From Nitrosomonas sp. (GTDB taxonomy: Bacteria > Pseudomonadota > Gammaproteobacteria > Burkholderiales > Nitrosomonadaceae), in assembly GCF_019635155.1 (NCBI RefSeq), contig NZ_JAHBZY010000007.1, positions 62,001-126,000 on the forward strand: a stretch of DNA of 64,000 nucleotides, in the 5' to 3' direction. Shown here piece by piece: positions 1-8,994 of this stretch (the stretch's first letter is position 1; the number at the start of each line of letters is the position of its first letter). The notes beneath the pieces were generated by a model. It made no database searches and was not told the origin of the DNA. It worked only from the letters and a program-made list of their open reading frames with translations. Both the position numbers and the translations under genes were made by a program.

Positions 1-698
1 CCCTGCCCATTGTTAGCTTTAGCGGCAATCACACCTGCGATTGCTGTTCCATGCAGATCACTGAAAAAATTCGGTGAACTATGGGTAACAAAATCCCTAG
101 TAAGCTGGATCTGTCCTTCTAAATCAGGGTGTTTTGTATCAACACCGGTATCAATAATTGCAATCGATACATTTTTCCCGGTTGTTCGGCCATGCATTTC
201 AGCCAAGTTGATCGAATGAATATTCGTTTGCAACCGGTAATAGGGATCACTGTACTTATCCGCCATCACTCGAAAAATACCCATCGATTGAACATTATCA
301 ATACGGTCATCCTCTGCTAATGCGTTGATAACATCATCCATAAGCTGATCTTCATGAATCAAATATACAACACAATGTTCCCCAATTTCCCTGATTGACC
401 ATTGTGACAGGATCTGTAATTTGTAATCTGATTCAATGCTCGACGCGACTCTTTTACTCCAAGTTGAACTGTCGTATTCACCTCTTCGGCGATAATTTTG
501 ATTAACCGACCCGATCGGAATGCGCTTTATGCTCTTGTCAGCATAGGTTACTAATATAATGCGATCGGCTTGTTTAACATCAAAAATTTTAGAATCGATC
601 AATAATTCCTGTTCCGCTTTCACCGGCAAAAAAGCCGGAATCACCGCCAATAGCATGAATAAGTATAGGCGGATTCTCATAAGCTTATTTAGTATCAT
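1..698 (-). CDS. Subtilisin-like serine protease (S8 family), C-terminus outside window
   Basis: This is the N-terminal ~230 residues of a secreted subtilase; the gene runs off the left edge. A hydrophobic signal sequence (RLYLFMLLAVIPAFLP) follows the start. A prodomain-like stretch of about 130 residues comes next. The catalytic Asp block is AIIDTGVDTKHPDL and the His block is DLHGTAIAGVIAAKANNG; the Ser block lies outside the window. Two in-frame ATGs (698 and 680) are possible, and I take the first. It is the third gene of an apparent operon behind an ECF sigma factor and its anti-sigma factor, 26 bp after the latter. A role in processing an envelope protein, or in the sigma/anti-sigma signalling itself, is inference. 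The family assignment is strong. Confidence 0.88.
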   Translation of the reverse strand, partial: MILNKLMRIRLYLFMLLAVIPAFLPVKAEQELLIDSKIFDVKQADRIILVTYADKSIKRIPIGSVNQNYRRRGEYDSSTWSKRVASSIESDYKLQILSQWSIREIGEHCVVYLIHEDQLMDDVINALAEDDRIDNVQSMGIFRVMADKYSDPYYRLQTNIHSINLAEMHGRTTGKNVSIAIIDTGVDTKHPDLEGQIQLTRDFVTHSSPNFFSDLHGTAIAGVIAAKANNGQ

Positions 699-724
699 CG
701 TAGACTCTGGTCAAAAGTAAGTAG

Positions 725-1408
725 TTATTGAGCAAGTTCGGCAAAAATGACCCTTGAATTTTTACGTAATTGCGCAACAGTGTCGGTAATCTTTTGCGTA
801 TCGACAGACTGATCGCCGATCGCCACCTCATAGACACCATTTTGCGAAGGTCCTTTCACGATTCGACCTGAAATGCTTTCTAAAATAACTTCAATCTGTT
901 CTGAATCAGATTGATCCGCAAAAACGATGCGTATGACATTGTTTCTCGGTTCACCCTCGGATGAATTAGCCAATGTTCTGTACTCGCTTCCAAAATCCGG
1001 TTTGTCGATTGATGAAATTAACATAAATGGAACTGCCAGCAGCAATAAACTTGCGACCAGCGCTGTATATTTAAAAAAACCCATCCACTCGAAAGTAAAA
1101 AACCTCGATGGCTTATCAGGCTGATTCTGTATCGCAACAACATCCGGTTCCGTATGATTTTTAATTCTTTTTTTCAACTGCGCATAGGAAACCTGCGATA
1201 CTTGATTTAACAGATCTATTTGTTGAATATTCTCGAATACTTGCTGTTGCCGATCCAATTCAATTCGACAAGCAATACACGTTTTAATATGTCTTTTTAC
1301 AATATCTCGCTCGGCGATATCCAATGTCCGGTTTACATACCAAGGCAACAAGTTCCATATTTCTTGATGGTCACTTTTAGGGGTGTTTTGGGGATTAATG
1401 GATAACAT
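725..1408 (-). CDS. Zinc-finger anti-sigma factor, membrane-anchored
   Basis: The 227-residue protein has a cytoplasmic N-terminal anti-sigma zinc finger of the zf-HC2 type. The putative ligands are His in VKRHIKTCIAC followed by the CxxC pair at about residues 40-48. One transmembrane helix (about residues 113-133, TALVASLLLLAVPFMLI) is followed by a periplasmic domain of about 90 residues. The gene starts 3 bp after the ECF sigma gene's stop codon, the usual arrangement for a cognate sigma/anti-sigma pair. It should bind and silence that sigma factor until an envelope signal arrives. The periplasmic domain is not one I recognise. The signal and the regulon are unknown. Confidence 0.85.
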   Translation of the reverse strand: MLSINPQNTPKSDHQEIWNLLPWYVNRTLDIAERDIVKRHIKTCIACRIELDRQQQVFENIQQIDLLNQVSQVSYAQLKKRIKNHTEPDVVAIQNQPDKPSRFFTFEWMGFFKYTALVASLLLLAVPFMLISSIDKPDFGSEYRTLANSSEGEPRNNVIRIVFADQSDSEQIEVILESISGRIVKGPSQNGVYEVAIGDQSVDTQKITDTVAQLRKNSRVIFAELAQ

Positions 1409-1411
1409 CTT

Positions 1412-2014
1412 CTAATTCCTCTCAGAAAGCTCGGGAAGCAATTTGACCAAAATTTTTCGCGCATGGAACATTCGGGTTTTTACCGTACCTTCAGGACATT
1501 GCATAATTTCTGAAATTTCTTTGTAATGCAAGCCTTGGAAATACGTCATTTCCACCACTGCACGCTGCTCTGTGGAAAGTTTATCGAATGCAACTTCAAG
1601 CCAGTTGCTGACTTCCAACTGAGAAATTGATTGAACGCCTTTATCGGGAAAATAATCCAGCTCATCATTAAACTCAATCGCCCGATCTTCTCTGATTATG
1701 CTTTGTTCGACACTTTTTAGCGCTTTTAAGTAGGCAATCCCTAAAATCCAAGTGGAAGGCCGACATGTATGATCATAAGTCGATGCTTTTTCCCAAACGA
1801 CAAACATCACATCATTAATAATCTCTTCAATGCTATCCTGGCGTCTTGTAATATGGAAAATAAATTGATACAACCGATTAAAATAAATCTGATATAGCTG
1901 TTCAAATGATTTTCCATTACCGGCAGCAGTTTCTGCGATCAAATTTTTTTCCTTAAATTGTTGTTCTTGCGTGCTAAAGGTTTTTTGCATTTTTGACACT
2001 GATAATTCGTGCAT
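1412..2014 (-). CDS. ECF-family RNA polymerase sigma factor
   Basis: This is a 200-residue sigma-70 family protein of ECF architecture. Region 2 spans about residues 35-105 (FEQLYQIYFNRLYQFIFHIT, then DVMFVVWEKA). Region 4 spans about residues 135-195 and has a helix-turn-helix (MTYFQGLHYKEISEIMQCPE, then GTVKTRMFHARKIL). There is no region 1 or 3, as expected for the group. It directs RNA polymerase to a small regulon, probably including its own operon. The operon continues with the anti-sigma factor (3 bp away) and a subtilase. A TorF porin gene lies 103 bp upstream on the same strand. The regulon cannot be read from this window. Confidence 0.92.
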   Translation of the reverse strand: MHELSVSKMQKTFSTQEQQFKEKNLIAETAAGNGKSFEQLYQIYFNRLYQFIFHITRRQDSIEEIINDVMFVVWEKASTYDHTCRPSTWILGIAYLKALKSVEQSIIREDRAIEFNDELDYFPDKGVQSISQLEVSNWLEVAFDKLSTEQRAVVEMTYFQGLHYKEISEIMQCPEGTVKTRMFHARKILVKLLPELSERN

Positions 2015-2117
2015 ACTGCTTCATAGGCCAAAATGGAAAATCATATTTTCTATCAAACTGCCTTGTATATTTCTCGCAATCAATAAAAGGTTCATTTTCA
2101 GAAAAATAACAGAAAAA

Positions 2118-2846
2118 TCAAAATCCGGCTGTTATGGAGAATACAATGCGATTATCGACCGCATGGGGTTGAAATTGCCAATGGAAGGGCTCCTCTTTTC
2201 TAGTCGAAGTATGCATCGCCCCGTAATATCGTACGTCTATACCGACATTCCGGGAAAAATGCAAAGTCAGCCCGGAAGTCCAATAAAGATAATCATAATG
2301 CAGCGCTTGCTTTTGGTTATTGTAGCCAACCGTACTGGATATTTCGATCGAGTCAGTAATGGGGTAACGGCCTGCTACCTCGTAATTGAATGACATGTGA
2401 TGTTGCTGATAGCTATTTTCGGAAAACCTGAAGTTGGCCGTTAACAAATCACGAAAATGGCCATAAAAATAAAACTCATTATAATCCGCGGTCTCTCCGA
2501 ATATTTTTCCATCATAAATAAAGCGCGTCCACTCAGTATTAATTCGCCAATCATTTGATAATGTATACGTAATACCCATGTATGGCCTGAATTCCAGGGT
2601 TGATCGATCCTTGAATCCGTAGTCCGCAAAGTTAACTGTTGAAGCGAAAGTACCGAGATAAATACCCGATTTGAACTCGTAATCGATATTGGCTTGAGCA
2701 GCGGGTTTAGCATCGCTTTTTGAGTAGCCGCGCCAGATATAATGTGTGGTTCCTGTCAGGCTACCGCTTAATTCGGCGAAGCAATCCGCGGAATACAATC
2801 CCACTCCCAGAAAATAACTCAAAAAAAACCAGCGTATTTTCTTCAT
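2118..2846 (-). CDS. TorF-family putative outer-membrane porin
   Basis: The 242-residue protein has an N-terminal signal peptide (about residues 1-24, cleavage near CFA-ELSG). An amphipathic beta-barrel follows, with alternating aromatic residues and a terminal Phe typical of outer-membrane insertion. The opening GSLTGTTHYIWRGYSKSD matches the start of TorF-type (TIGR02001) barrels, which begin with a 'YxxRGxS' strand. It is likely an outer-membrane channel; the substrate is unknown. It lies directly upstream of the ECF sigma operon on the same strand, so it may be co-transcribed or be a target of that sigma factor (inference). The length is normal for the family. Confidence 0.82.
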   Translation of the reverse strand: MKKIRWFFLSYFLGVGLYSADCFAELSGSLTGTTHYIWRGYSKSDAKPAAQANIDYEFKSGIYLGTFASTVNFADYGFKDRSTLEFRPYMGITYTLSNDWRINTEWTRFIYDGKIFGETADYNEFYFYGHFRDLLTANFRFSENSYQQHHMSFNYEVAGRYPITDSIEISSTVGYNNQKQALHYDYLYWTSGLTLHFSRNVGIDVRYYGAMHTSTRKEEPFHWQFQPHAVDNRIVFSITAGF

Positions 2847-3906
2847 TGATGACCAGCGTGTATTTTCAAAATACCTTCAAATTATTAATTAAAGTCCAAG
2901 TCAAAAGCTTCTTATCGGACGACCTCAAACAAAACGGTTAACATGACCATAAAGTAAAATAATCGAGGAATCTATTGGACTTGAAGGACATCGCGGATCC
3001 GCCGGGAAGCTAGCGTACCTTTCCGTAATTCTGAGATGTCTTGTAAGATTATGCAACGAAAAATTTGAAAGAATAAACCTCGGTAATACCAATAATCCAT
3101 CACCCCGCGTAAAACAATCGGCTGATTTTCCGAATAACTCGCAATCGCAAGAATTTAAATGGATAAAAATCGATTGAAATTACTTATGTATAAAAATTTT
3201 TACTACCAATGAACCTTTTTCTGTTCTAGCAGAATAAACGTGAGGTAAAAAAATATTTTGATTGATTTCTATCGTGTTGAATCAGGAGATTACGAAATTG
3301 AACAGCCTCTATATAATAATAACCGCAGTTGGAATTTGTTATTCTGATGCTTCATCAAGCGCATTTGAACAAGGAATGGGGGGAACCGGCTGATTATTGC
3401 CCATATCCGTCATAAACCGCCACTAACCAGTAATAGCATTTTTCAGAACTCTTACCTCCCGGTGATCGCTATTTTCTAAAGTATTTCATGGCAAATGCTT
3501 TCATTTCTTGAAGATTCTTCTCTTCCAATCGATTGAAACAATTGACTCCACGATATCCGGATTTCGATCCTGATTCACTAATTACGCTATCCGGTGACAC
3601 ACTTCAATTGTGATTTTTGTGCGCTTTCAGAATAGCGATTTGATTGTTTGCCCGAATCGGTAATGGTGATTCAGCTCCCAACTGATCGCCGATACCGCTC
3701 TGTCAATTCACTTAGCAATTTTTTACCGCATCCGCCCTGCTTTCTTTAAACTATATATCCGGTTTCAGCGAATTAAATGATCCAATGGTCACAACTGCCC
3801 ATTTGATGAAGAAAATTGCACTTCAATCCGGGTATACTTTTCTTTAATAATCATAAAAGGTTCTTACTGTAATTGACTGATCGATTTCTATTTTATTGGA
3901 GATAAG
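2847..3906. other. Gene-poor stretch of about 1 kb
   Basis: I find no convincing reading frame on either strand in this stretch. It separates the minus-strand TorF/sigma genes from the plus-strand LemA cluster, so promoters for both should lie within it. No RNA gene or long repeat was recognised. The only hint of a former gene is the short signal-peptide-like frame at 3298-3393, listed separately. Confidence 0.5.
3298..3393 (+). pseudogene. Possible remnant of a secreted protein's N-terminus
   Basis: An AGGAG ribosome-binding site is followed 9 bp later by a TTG-initiated frame of 31 codons. The frame encodes a hydrophobic signal-like segment (LYIIITAVGICYSDASSSA) and then FEQGMGGTG before a TGA stop. 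Glycine-rich 'GMGGTG' segments after a signal peptide occur in some exported betaproteobacterial proteins, so this may be the start of a truncated gene. No continuation in another frame was recognised. It could equally be chance. Confidence 0.25.
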
Positions 3907-4584
3907 ATGGCACGAACGCTTATATTTCTGATGGCCATTTTGAGTGCGCTATTTTTAAGCGGTTGCGGTTACAACACACTGCAATCGACCGATGAACAAA
4001 TTAAAGCCAGTTGGGCGGAAGTATTGAATCAATACAAGCGCCGCGCCGATCTGATTCCCAATTTGGTTAGCACGGTCAAGGGATTCGCTTCTCAAGAAAA
4101 AGACGTATTGCTAAACGTCACTAATGCGCGTTCTAAAGTTGGAAGTATTCAAGCGTCGCCAGATCTGATCAATGATACCGATGCTTTTACTAAATTTCAG
4201 AAAGCGCAAGGTGACTTAACGAGTGCTCTATCAAGATTGCTCGTGGTCGTTGAAAATTACCCGGAATTAAAATCGGATGAAAATTTCCGTGATTTACAAG
4301 CGCAATTGGAAGGAACGGAAAATCGCATCACGGTAGCGCGCAACCGTTATATCAAAGCCGTGCAGGAATATAATACGGTGGTTCGGTCTTTTCCAAGCAA
4401 TCTCACTGCAATGTTATTCGGCTTTCAGACAAAGCCCAGTTTCACGGTCGAGAACGAGCAGGAAATTTCCACGCCACCCAATGTTGAATTTGATGCACCC
4501 AAAATACCGGAAAAACAAAGCGCCAATCACCACACTTCAACATTTTATACCGCACTTATGACAGTTGATTTTCGGACAATATGA
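3907..4584 (+). CDS. LemA family lipoprotein
   Basis: The 225-residue protein has a lipoprotein signal (MARTLIFLMAILSALFLSGC, lipobox LSGC). The LemA helical core has its hallmark segments: YKRRADLIPNLVSTVKGFA near residues 43-62 and VVVENYPELKSDENFRDLQ near 115-135. LemA proteins are membrane-bound and of poorly defined function. A GGAG ribosome-binding site precedes the start. The gene overlaps the next (TPM protein) by 4 bp (ATGA), a tight translational coupling. The LemA-TPM-TPM order is a common conserved cluster. The last ~25 residues are an extension beyond the typical Pro/Ala-rich end of the family. Confidence 0.9.
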   Translation: MARTLIFLMAILSALFLSGCGYNTLQSTDEQIKASWAEVLNQYKRRADLIPNLVSTVKGFASQEKDVLLNVTNARSKVGSIQASPDLINDTDAFTKFQKAQGDLTSALSRLLVVVENYPELKSDENFRDLQAQLEGTENRITVARNRYIKAVQEYNTVVRSFPSNLTAMLFGFQTKPSFTVENEQEISTPPNVEFDAPKIPEKQSANHHTSTFYTALMTVDFRTI

Positions 4585-5459
4585 CGTCCTATCATATAAT
4601 TCGGAATTGGTGCTATGTGCTGATAGTAGTTGGCGCGCTTATCTGTCACACACATAGCATCGCGGATGTTGCGATTCCGACTCTTAAATCACGCGTTACC
4701 GATTTGACAGCAACGCTTGCTCCCGATGAAGTTGCGCTACTGGAACAAAAGCTAACAGCCTTTGAGAAAATTAAAGGCAGCCAAATCGCGATTCTGATCG
4801 TCCCTACCACGCAACCCGAAACAATCGAGCAATATTCCATGCGCGTCGCAGAAACCTGGAAACTGGGACGAGAAGGCGTTGATGACGGCCTGCTGTTGTT
4901 AATCGCGAAGAATGATCGCTCGCTTCGCTTGGAAGTCGGATATGGCTTCGAAGGCGCGCTTCCGGATGCAATCGCTAAGCGCATTATTACCGAAATCATT
5001 ACGCCGCATTTTAAACAAGGTCATTTTGCCGAAGGCATTAATGCCGGCGTTGATGCAATTCTGGGAGTCATCAAAGGCGAACCGCTACCGCCACCCAAAA
5101 ATCACAATGTGTCGAATAATCAGGAATCATTGCTTGATTTGATCGCTTTTCTCCTGATCCTGCCTTTCGTGTTTGGAAGAATCTTACAAGTCATGTTGGG
5201 CCGGTTGATCGGCGCTGCAGTGACCGGAATCGGATTAGGCTTCATCAGCTGGTTAGCTTTTTCCTCATTGGCAGCCGCACTATTGATCGCCACTCTTGGT
5301 TTTTTCATAACGCTGTTCCTTTCGCCGGGCGGAGGAATTTATCGAAATCGCCGCGGCTATTGGCCGAATCATGATTCCGGTTATGGTGGATTTGGTGGTG
5401 GCGGATTCGGTGGCGGCGGCGGAGGTTTTGGCGGCGGCGGTGCGTCGGGAAGGTGGTGA
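4581..5459 (+). CDS. TPM-domain membrane protein (YgcG-like)
   Basis: The 292-residue protein has an N-terminal signal peptide and a periplasmic TPM domain (about residues 35-165, including SQIAILIVPTT, DGLLLLIAKNDRSLRLEVGY and GFEGALPDAIAKRII). Hydrophobic segments follow (about 185-250), and the C-terminus is extremely glycine-rich (repeated GGFGGG), ending GGASGRW. This is the classic TPM-YgcG layout that pairs with LemA. TPM domains have been linked to phosphatase activity and photosystem repair in plants; the bacterial role is unclear. The start overlaps the LemA stop by 4 bp, and the next TPM gene begins on the base after its stop. Confidence 0.9.
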   Translation: MTSYHIIRNWCYVLIVVGALICHTHSIADVAIPTLKSRVTDLTATLAPDEVALLEQKLTAFEKIKGSQIAILIVPTTQPETIEQYSMRVAETWKLGREGVDDGLLLLIAKNDRSLRLEVGYGFEGALPDAIAKRIITEIITPHFKQGHFAEGINAGVDAILGVIKGEPLPPPKNHNVSNNQESLLDLIAFLLILPFVFGRILQVMLGRLIGAAVTGIGLGFISWLAFSSLAAALLIATLGFFITLFLSPGGGIYRNRRGYWPNHDSGYGGFGGGGFGGGGGGFGGGGASGRW

Positions 5460-5960
5460 ATGAAATTAATGCGCATCTTACAGCATTTTATGACCGGGCA
5501 ATTGGCGGTGCGGCGCTCATTTCCAGCTACTGCACTGACAGCCATCGAGCAAGCGATCCAGCAATCGGAAGCGCACCATAGCGGTGAAATATGCTTTGCC
5601 ATAGAGGCATCGTTAAATACCGCTTCCTTGTTGAGAAAACAAACGGCTCGCGAGCGGGCAATCGAAGTTTTTTCGCAACTCCGTGTCTGGGATACCGAGA
5701 AAAACAACGGTGTATTGATCTATTTACTGCTCGCGGACCGTGATGTGGAAATCATCGCCGATCGCGGCATTCATGCCAAAGTATCCGATCAGGAATGGGA
5801 AACCATATGTCAAATGATGGAGTCATTTTTCCGGCAACAACAGTTTGAAACCGGCATCATTGAAGGTATCCGGGCAATTGATGTATATCTGCACAAACAT
5901 TTTCCGCTGGATCGCAAAAAAGAAAGCAATGAAATATCGAACGAACCGGTGATACTTTAA
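5460..5960 (+). CDS. Second TPM-domain protein, soluble
   Basis: The 166-residue protein has a TPM-like domain (about residues 25-150). Recognisable pieces are HHSGEICFAIEASL, NNGVLIYLLLADRDVEIIAD and RGIHAKVSDQEWETIC. It lacks a signal peptide and membrane segments, unlike its upstream neighbour, so it probably works on the cytoplasmic side. It abuts the preceding gene with no gap and forms the third member of the LemA-TPM-TPM operon. Its biochemical function is unknown. Confidence 0.85.
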   Translation: MKLMRILQHFMTGQLAVRRSFPATALTAIEQAIQQSEAHHSGEICFAIEASLNTASLLRKQTARERAIEVFSQLRVWDTEKNNGVLIYLLLADRDVEIIADRGIHAKVSDQEWETICQMMESFFRQQQFETGIIEGIRAIDVYLHKHFPLDRKKESNEISNEPVIL

Positions 5961-6005
5961 ACGCCGGCCTTTCTGTCTTCTACCATTAAAAACAATCATC
6001 TATCA

Positions 6006-6512
6006 ATGCAAAAATTGTTATTTTTCGGCTATGGCAACCCGAGCCGCGGCGACGATGCGCTGGGTCCATTATTGATTGAACACATCCATCAATTAAGCCT
6101 TACAGGCTTATCAAGTCTCGTTGAGATGCAATTAATGATCGAGCATGTTACCGATTTAATCGGATACGATCGCATCGTATTTGTCGATGCGGATATGATG
6201 TGCAAAGAACCGTTTGAATTTTCAGAAGTATCCGCCAAAAAAGATGATAGTTACACCAGCCATGCATTGACACCGGCAACGTTGCTCTATACTTTCCAGA
6301 ACATCTACCGTCAGCCGCCGCCTCCGTCATTTTTACTGCGCATCAGGGGTTATTCTTTTGAATTGGAAGATCGCTTAAGCAAGCAAGCTGACATGAACAT
6401 GCAAGCAGCTTTGGCGGCCATTCGGCAGTGGTTCTATATCAATGAAAACATTAGATCACCTGGTTGTGCCGATTCTAAGAATGGCTGTTTGCGACCCTTC
6501 ACTGGCCTTTGA
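6006..6512 (+). CDS. [NiFe]-hydrogenase maturation protease (HyaD/HoxW type)
   Basis: The 168-residue protein starts with GYGNPSRGDDALGPLL, the signature of endopeptidases that clip the C-terminal tail of the hydrogenase large subunit after nickel insertion. The three nickel-sensing positions of the family correspond to an acidic residue in GDDALG, Asp in IVFVDAD and His in SHALTP. All are present. It opens a run with hypA, hypB and a short hypF. No hydrogenase structural gene is in the window. The resemblance is closest to proteases of bidirectional (group 3) hydrogenases, but the subgroup is uncertain. Confidence 0.85.
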   Translation: MQKLLFFGYGNPSRGDDALGPLLIEHIHQLSLTGLSSLVEMQLMIEHVTDLIGYDRIVFVDADMMCKEPFEFSEVSAKKDDSYTSHALTPATLLYTFQNIYRQPPPPSFLLRIRGYSFELEDRLSKQADMNMQAALAAIRQWFYINENIRSPGCADSKNGCLRPFTGL

Positions 6513-6593
6513 ACACCCCCGCGGTTAACCTACGCGTCAGGGTTTATACTTATTGCATTATGGTTGCATTTATGCAGAATTACTTTGACTCCG

Positions 6594-6935
6594 ATGCATG
6601 AACTTTCTCTCGCTGAAAACTTGCTGCAAATCATCGAAGATGCCGCGCACGAGCAACAATTTACACAGGTCAGAACGGTTTTTCTGGAAATCGGACAATT
6701 AACCTGCGTCGAGCCGGAATCGCTGCGGTTTTATTTTGAGATCGTCACAAAAGATAGCGTGGCTCAACATGCTAAACTCGAAATAATCGAAATCGCAGGA
6801 CAAGCTTTGTGCAAGCAATGCCAGCAGCATCTCTTGATTGCAACATATTATCAAACCTGTTCGTATTGCGGCAGTTACGAGATCAAGATTACCCAAGGTG
6901 AGGAAATGCGCATTAAAGAACTGGAAGTCGAATAA
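6594..6935 (+). CDS. hypA: HypA, nickel metallochaperone for hydrogenase maturation
   Basis: The 113-residue protein starts MHELSLAENLLQII, the canonical HypA N-terminus, whose His2 binds nickel. I therefore place the start at 6594 rather than at the ATG 30 bp upstream. The C-terminal half holds the structural zinc site as two CxxC pairs (CKQC and CSYC, about residues 75-95). HypA with HypB delivers nickel to the hydrogenase large-subunit precursor. It follows the protease gene by 81 bp and precedes hypB by 10 bp. Confidence 0.95.
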   Translation: MHELSLAENLLQIIEDAAHEQQFTQVRTVFLEIGQLTCVEPESLRFYFEIVTKDSVAQHAKLEIIEIAGQALCKQCQQHLLIATYYQTCSYCGSYEIKITQGEEMRIKELEVE

Positions 6936-6945
6936 GGAGTGAATT

Positions 6946-7851
6946 ATGTGTACAACATGCGGATGCAGCGTTGGTCAAGCACGCATTAATGGCAAACCGA
7001 TTGAATCGCAACAACATCCGGATAAGCCGCTACGATTCCGACCCCATACTACGCAGTACTTTCCAACATCGGCAACAGCGAATAGTTTAGAAATGCTCGA
7101 TTTTGGTACCGGCATAACGGAGATGCATGCGTCAGGAATGAGTCAAGCGCGCATGATTAAAATCGAACGGGACATTCTGGATAAAAATAATGAATATGCA
7201 GCAAGAAACCGTCGCCGGTTAGCGGAGCGCGGCATTTTTGCACTCAATCTGGTTTCCAGTCCCGGTTCCGGCAAAACCACACTATTGGTCAACACCATCC
7301 AAAAACTACGTGACCATTTCTCGATCGCCGTGATCGAAGGTGACCAGCAAACCGATCACGATGCCGCCCGTATTCGTGCAACCGGTGTACCGGCGATTCA
7401 AATCAACACCGGCAAGGGCTGTCATTTGGATGCGCGCATGGTGGCTCATGCGATTGAGCAATTGCCATTGCAGGATAACAGCTTATTACTGATTGAAAAT
7501 GTCGGTAATCTGGTATGCCCTTCCAACTTCGATCTTGGTGAAGCGCATAAAGTCGTCATTCTGTCGGTTACCGAAGGTGAAGATAAACCGCTTAAATATC
7601 CCGACATGTTCCATGTTGCTGATCTGATGCTGCTCAATAAGTGCGATCTTTTGCCTTATCTGAGTTTCGATACCGAATTGACCATCGACTACGCACATCG
7701 CATTCACCCCGGATTGCCGGTGATATCTCTTTCGGCAACGCAAGGAACCGGTATGCACACATGGTGCGATTGGATCAGAACCCAGTGCCGCCGCGCGGCT
7801 ATCGCATCCGAAACGCACCACAACCATTCCGTGACATTTGAATCAATCTGA
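6946..7851 (+). CDS. hypB: HypB, GTPase for nickel insertion into hydrogenase
   Basis: The 301-residue protein has the N-terminal nickel motif CTTCGC (residues 2-7). A variable linker with few His residues follows. The G domain has the P-loop SSPGSGKTT (about residues 105-113), the switch segment [11 protein letters not shown] and the guanine-specificity region LNKCDLLPY. It lacks the long poly-His tract seen in some HypBs. HypB hydrolyses GTP while passing nickel, with HypA, to the hydrogenase precursor. A GGAG-type ribosome-binding site lies just before the start. The 3' end overlaps the start of the short hypF gene by 14 bp. Confidence 0.96.
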   Translation: MCTTCGCSVGQARINGKPIESQQHPDKPLRFRPHTTQYFPTSATANSLEMLDFGTGITEMHASGMSQARMIKIERDILDKNNEYAARNRRRLAERGIFALNLVSSPGSGKTTLLVNTIQKLRDHFSIAVIEGDQQTDHDAARIRATGVPAIQINTGKGCHLDARMVAHAIEQLPLQDNSLLLIENVGNLVCPSNFDLGEAHKVVILSVTEGEDKPLKYPDMFHVADLMLLNKCDLLPYLSFDTELTIDYAHRIHPGLPVISLSATQGTGMHTWCDWIRTQCRRAAIASETHHNHSVTFESI

Positions 7852-8959
7852 AGACATCGCCATTCCGCTGCCTGATGCGGATCAAAGCATATTGGCGTGC
7901 GGCGCCTGGCTGAAAAATACCGTTTGCTTGACGCAACACCGCGCCGCTTACGTTTCTCCGTTAATCGGCGATCTCAGCACAGCCGAAGCCCGCGCGCAAC
8001 TCGATCACGCTGTGGAACGCATGCTCCATGCTTATTCAAAACCGCCGGATGTGGTCGCACATGATTTACACCCGGATTTTTACAGTACGCAGTTTGCACA
8101 GGCGTTTGCCGAGCAATTTCAAGTTCCAATTTTGCCAGTGCAACACCATCATGCTCACATTGCCGCGATCTGCGCTGAGCATCAAATAAATCAGCCTGTG
8201 CTTGGCTTAGCGCTGGATGGCGTGGGTTTCGGCACGGATAATCTGCCCTGGGGCGGTGAGTTGCTGTGGGTCGATGGGGCGCAATTCGAGCGCTTTGGCC
8301 ATCTCTCGCCCTTGGCGTTGCCAGGCGGCGATCGCGCGGCACTCGAGCCCTGGCGCATGGCTGCCGCTGTCCTTGCCCGCCTGAACCGGCACGATGAAAT
8401 TGTGCCGCGTTACGCCGGCCAGCCCGCTGCTGCGACGGTTACATCCATGTTGATGAAAAACTTCAATTGCCCGCAAACCTCGAGCATGGGCCGGTTATTC
8501 GATGCTGCAGCGGGTTTGCTAGGAATCAATTTAATCCAGACACATGAAGCACAAGCAGCCATGCAGTTACAGCAACTGGCAGAAAGCTACGGACCGACGC
8601 CGCCTCTAACCGAGGGGTATCGATTTACCATGGAAAACGAATTAGATTTCTCACCCATCCTTTCGGCGTTGGTTGACTGCTTCGACATCCATAGTGATGC
8701 GGCCTTTGCAGCCGCTATTTTCCACGCCACCTTGATTGACGGATTGATCGAGTGGGTGAAAAGAGCCGCACAACATTATCAAATTTCAACACTCGCACTC
8801 GGCGGCGGCTGCTTTCATAACACTGTGCTGCGACACGGCCTTACACGGCAATTAGCCGCTATCGGTTTTAAATTATTGTTGCCAAGACAGTTGCCTCCCG
8901 ATGATCGCGCGATATCGCTGGGACAAGCTTGGGTCGCATTGCAAAGTAAGTGGTTATAA
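7838..8959 (+). CDS. hypF: Short HypF: carbamoyltransferase (Kae1-like) domain only
   Basis: The 373-residue protein matches only the C-terminal half of HypF, which normally has about 750 residues. Kae1-like landmarks are present: the metal motif HHHAH (about residue 106), [20 protein letters not shown] and [13 protein letters not shown]. The N-terminal acylphosphatase, the zinc fingers and the YrdC-like domain are absent. Nothing upstream in this frame could encode them, because hypB overlaps the start by 14 bp. HypF normally makes the carbamoyl group that becomes the CN ligands on HypE. This short form would need the activation step from another protein, or work differently. Truncated HypF1-type proteins are known in some betaproteobacteria (from memory). 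Confidence 0.88.
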   Translation: MNQSEDIAIPLPDADQSILACGAWLKNTVCLTQHRAAYVSPLIGDLSTAEARAQLDHAVERMLHAYSKPPDVVAHDLHPDFYSTQFAQAFAEQFQVPILPVQHHHAHIAAICAEHQINQPVLGLALDGVGFGTDNLPWGGELLWVDGAQFERFGHLSPLALPGGDRAALEPWRMAAAVLARLNRHDEIVPRYAGQPAAATVTSMLMKNFNCPQTSSMGRLFDAAAGLLGINLIQTHEAQAAMQLQQLAESYGPTPPLTEGYRFTMENELDFSPILSALVDCFDIHSDAAFAAAIFHATLIDGLIEWVKRAAQHYQISTLALGGGCFHNTVLRHGLTRQLAAIGFKLLLPRQLPPDDRAISLGQAWVALQSKWL

Positions 8960-8994
8960 TGACAACCATACTACACACAAGTAAAGGTTTTAAA

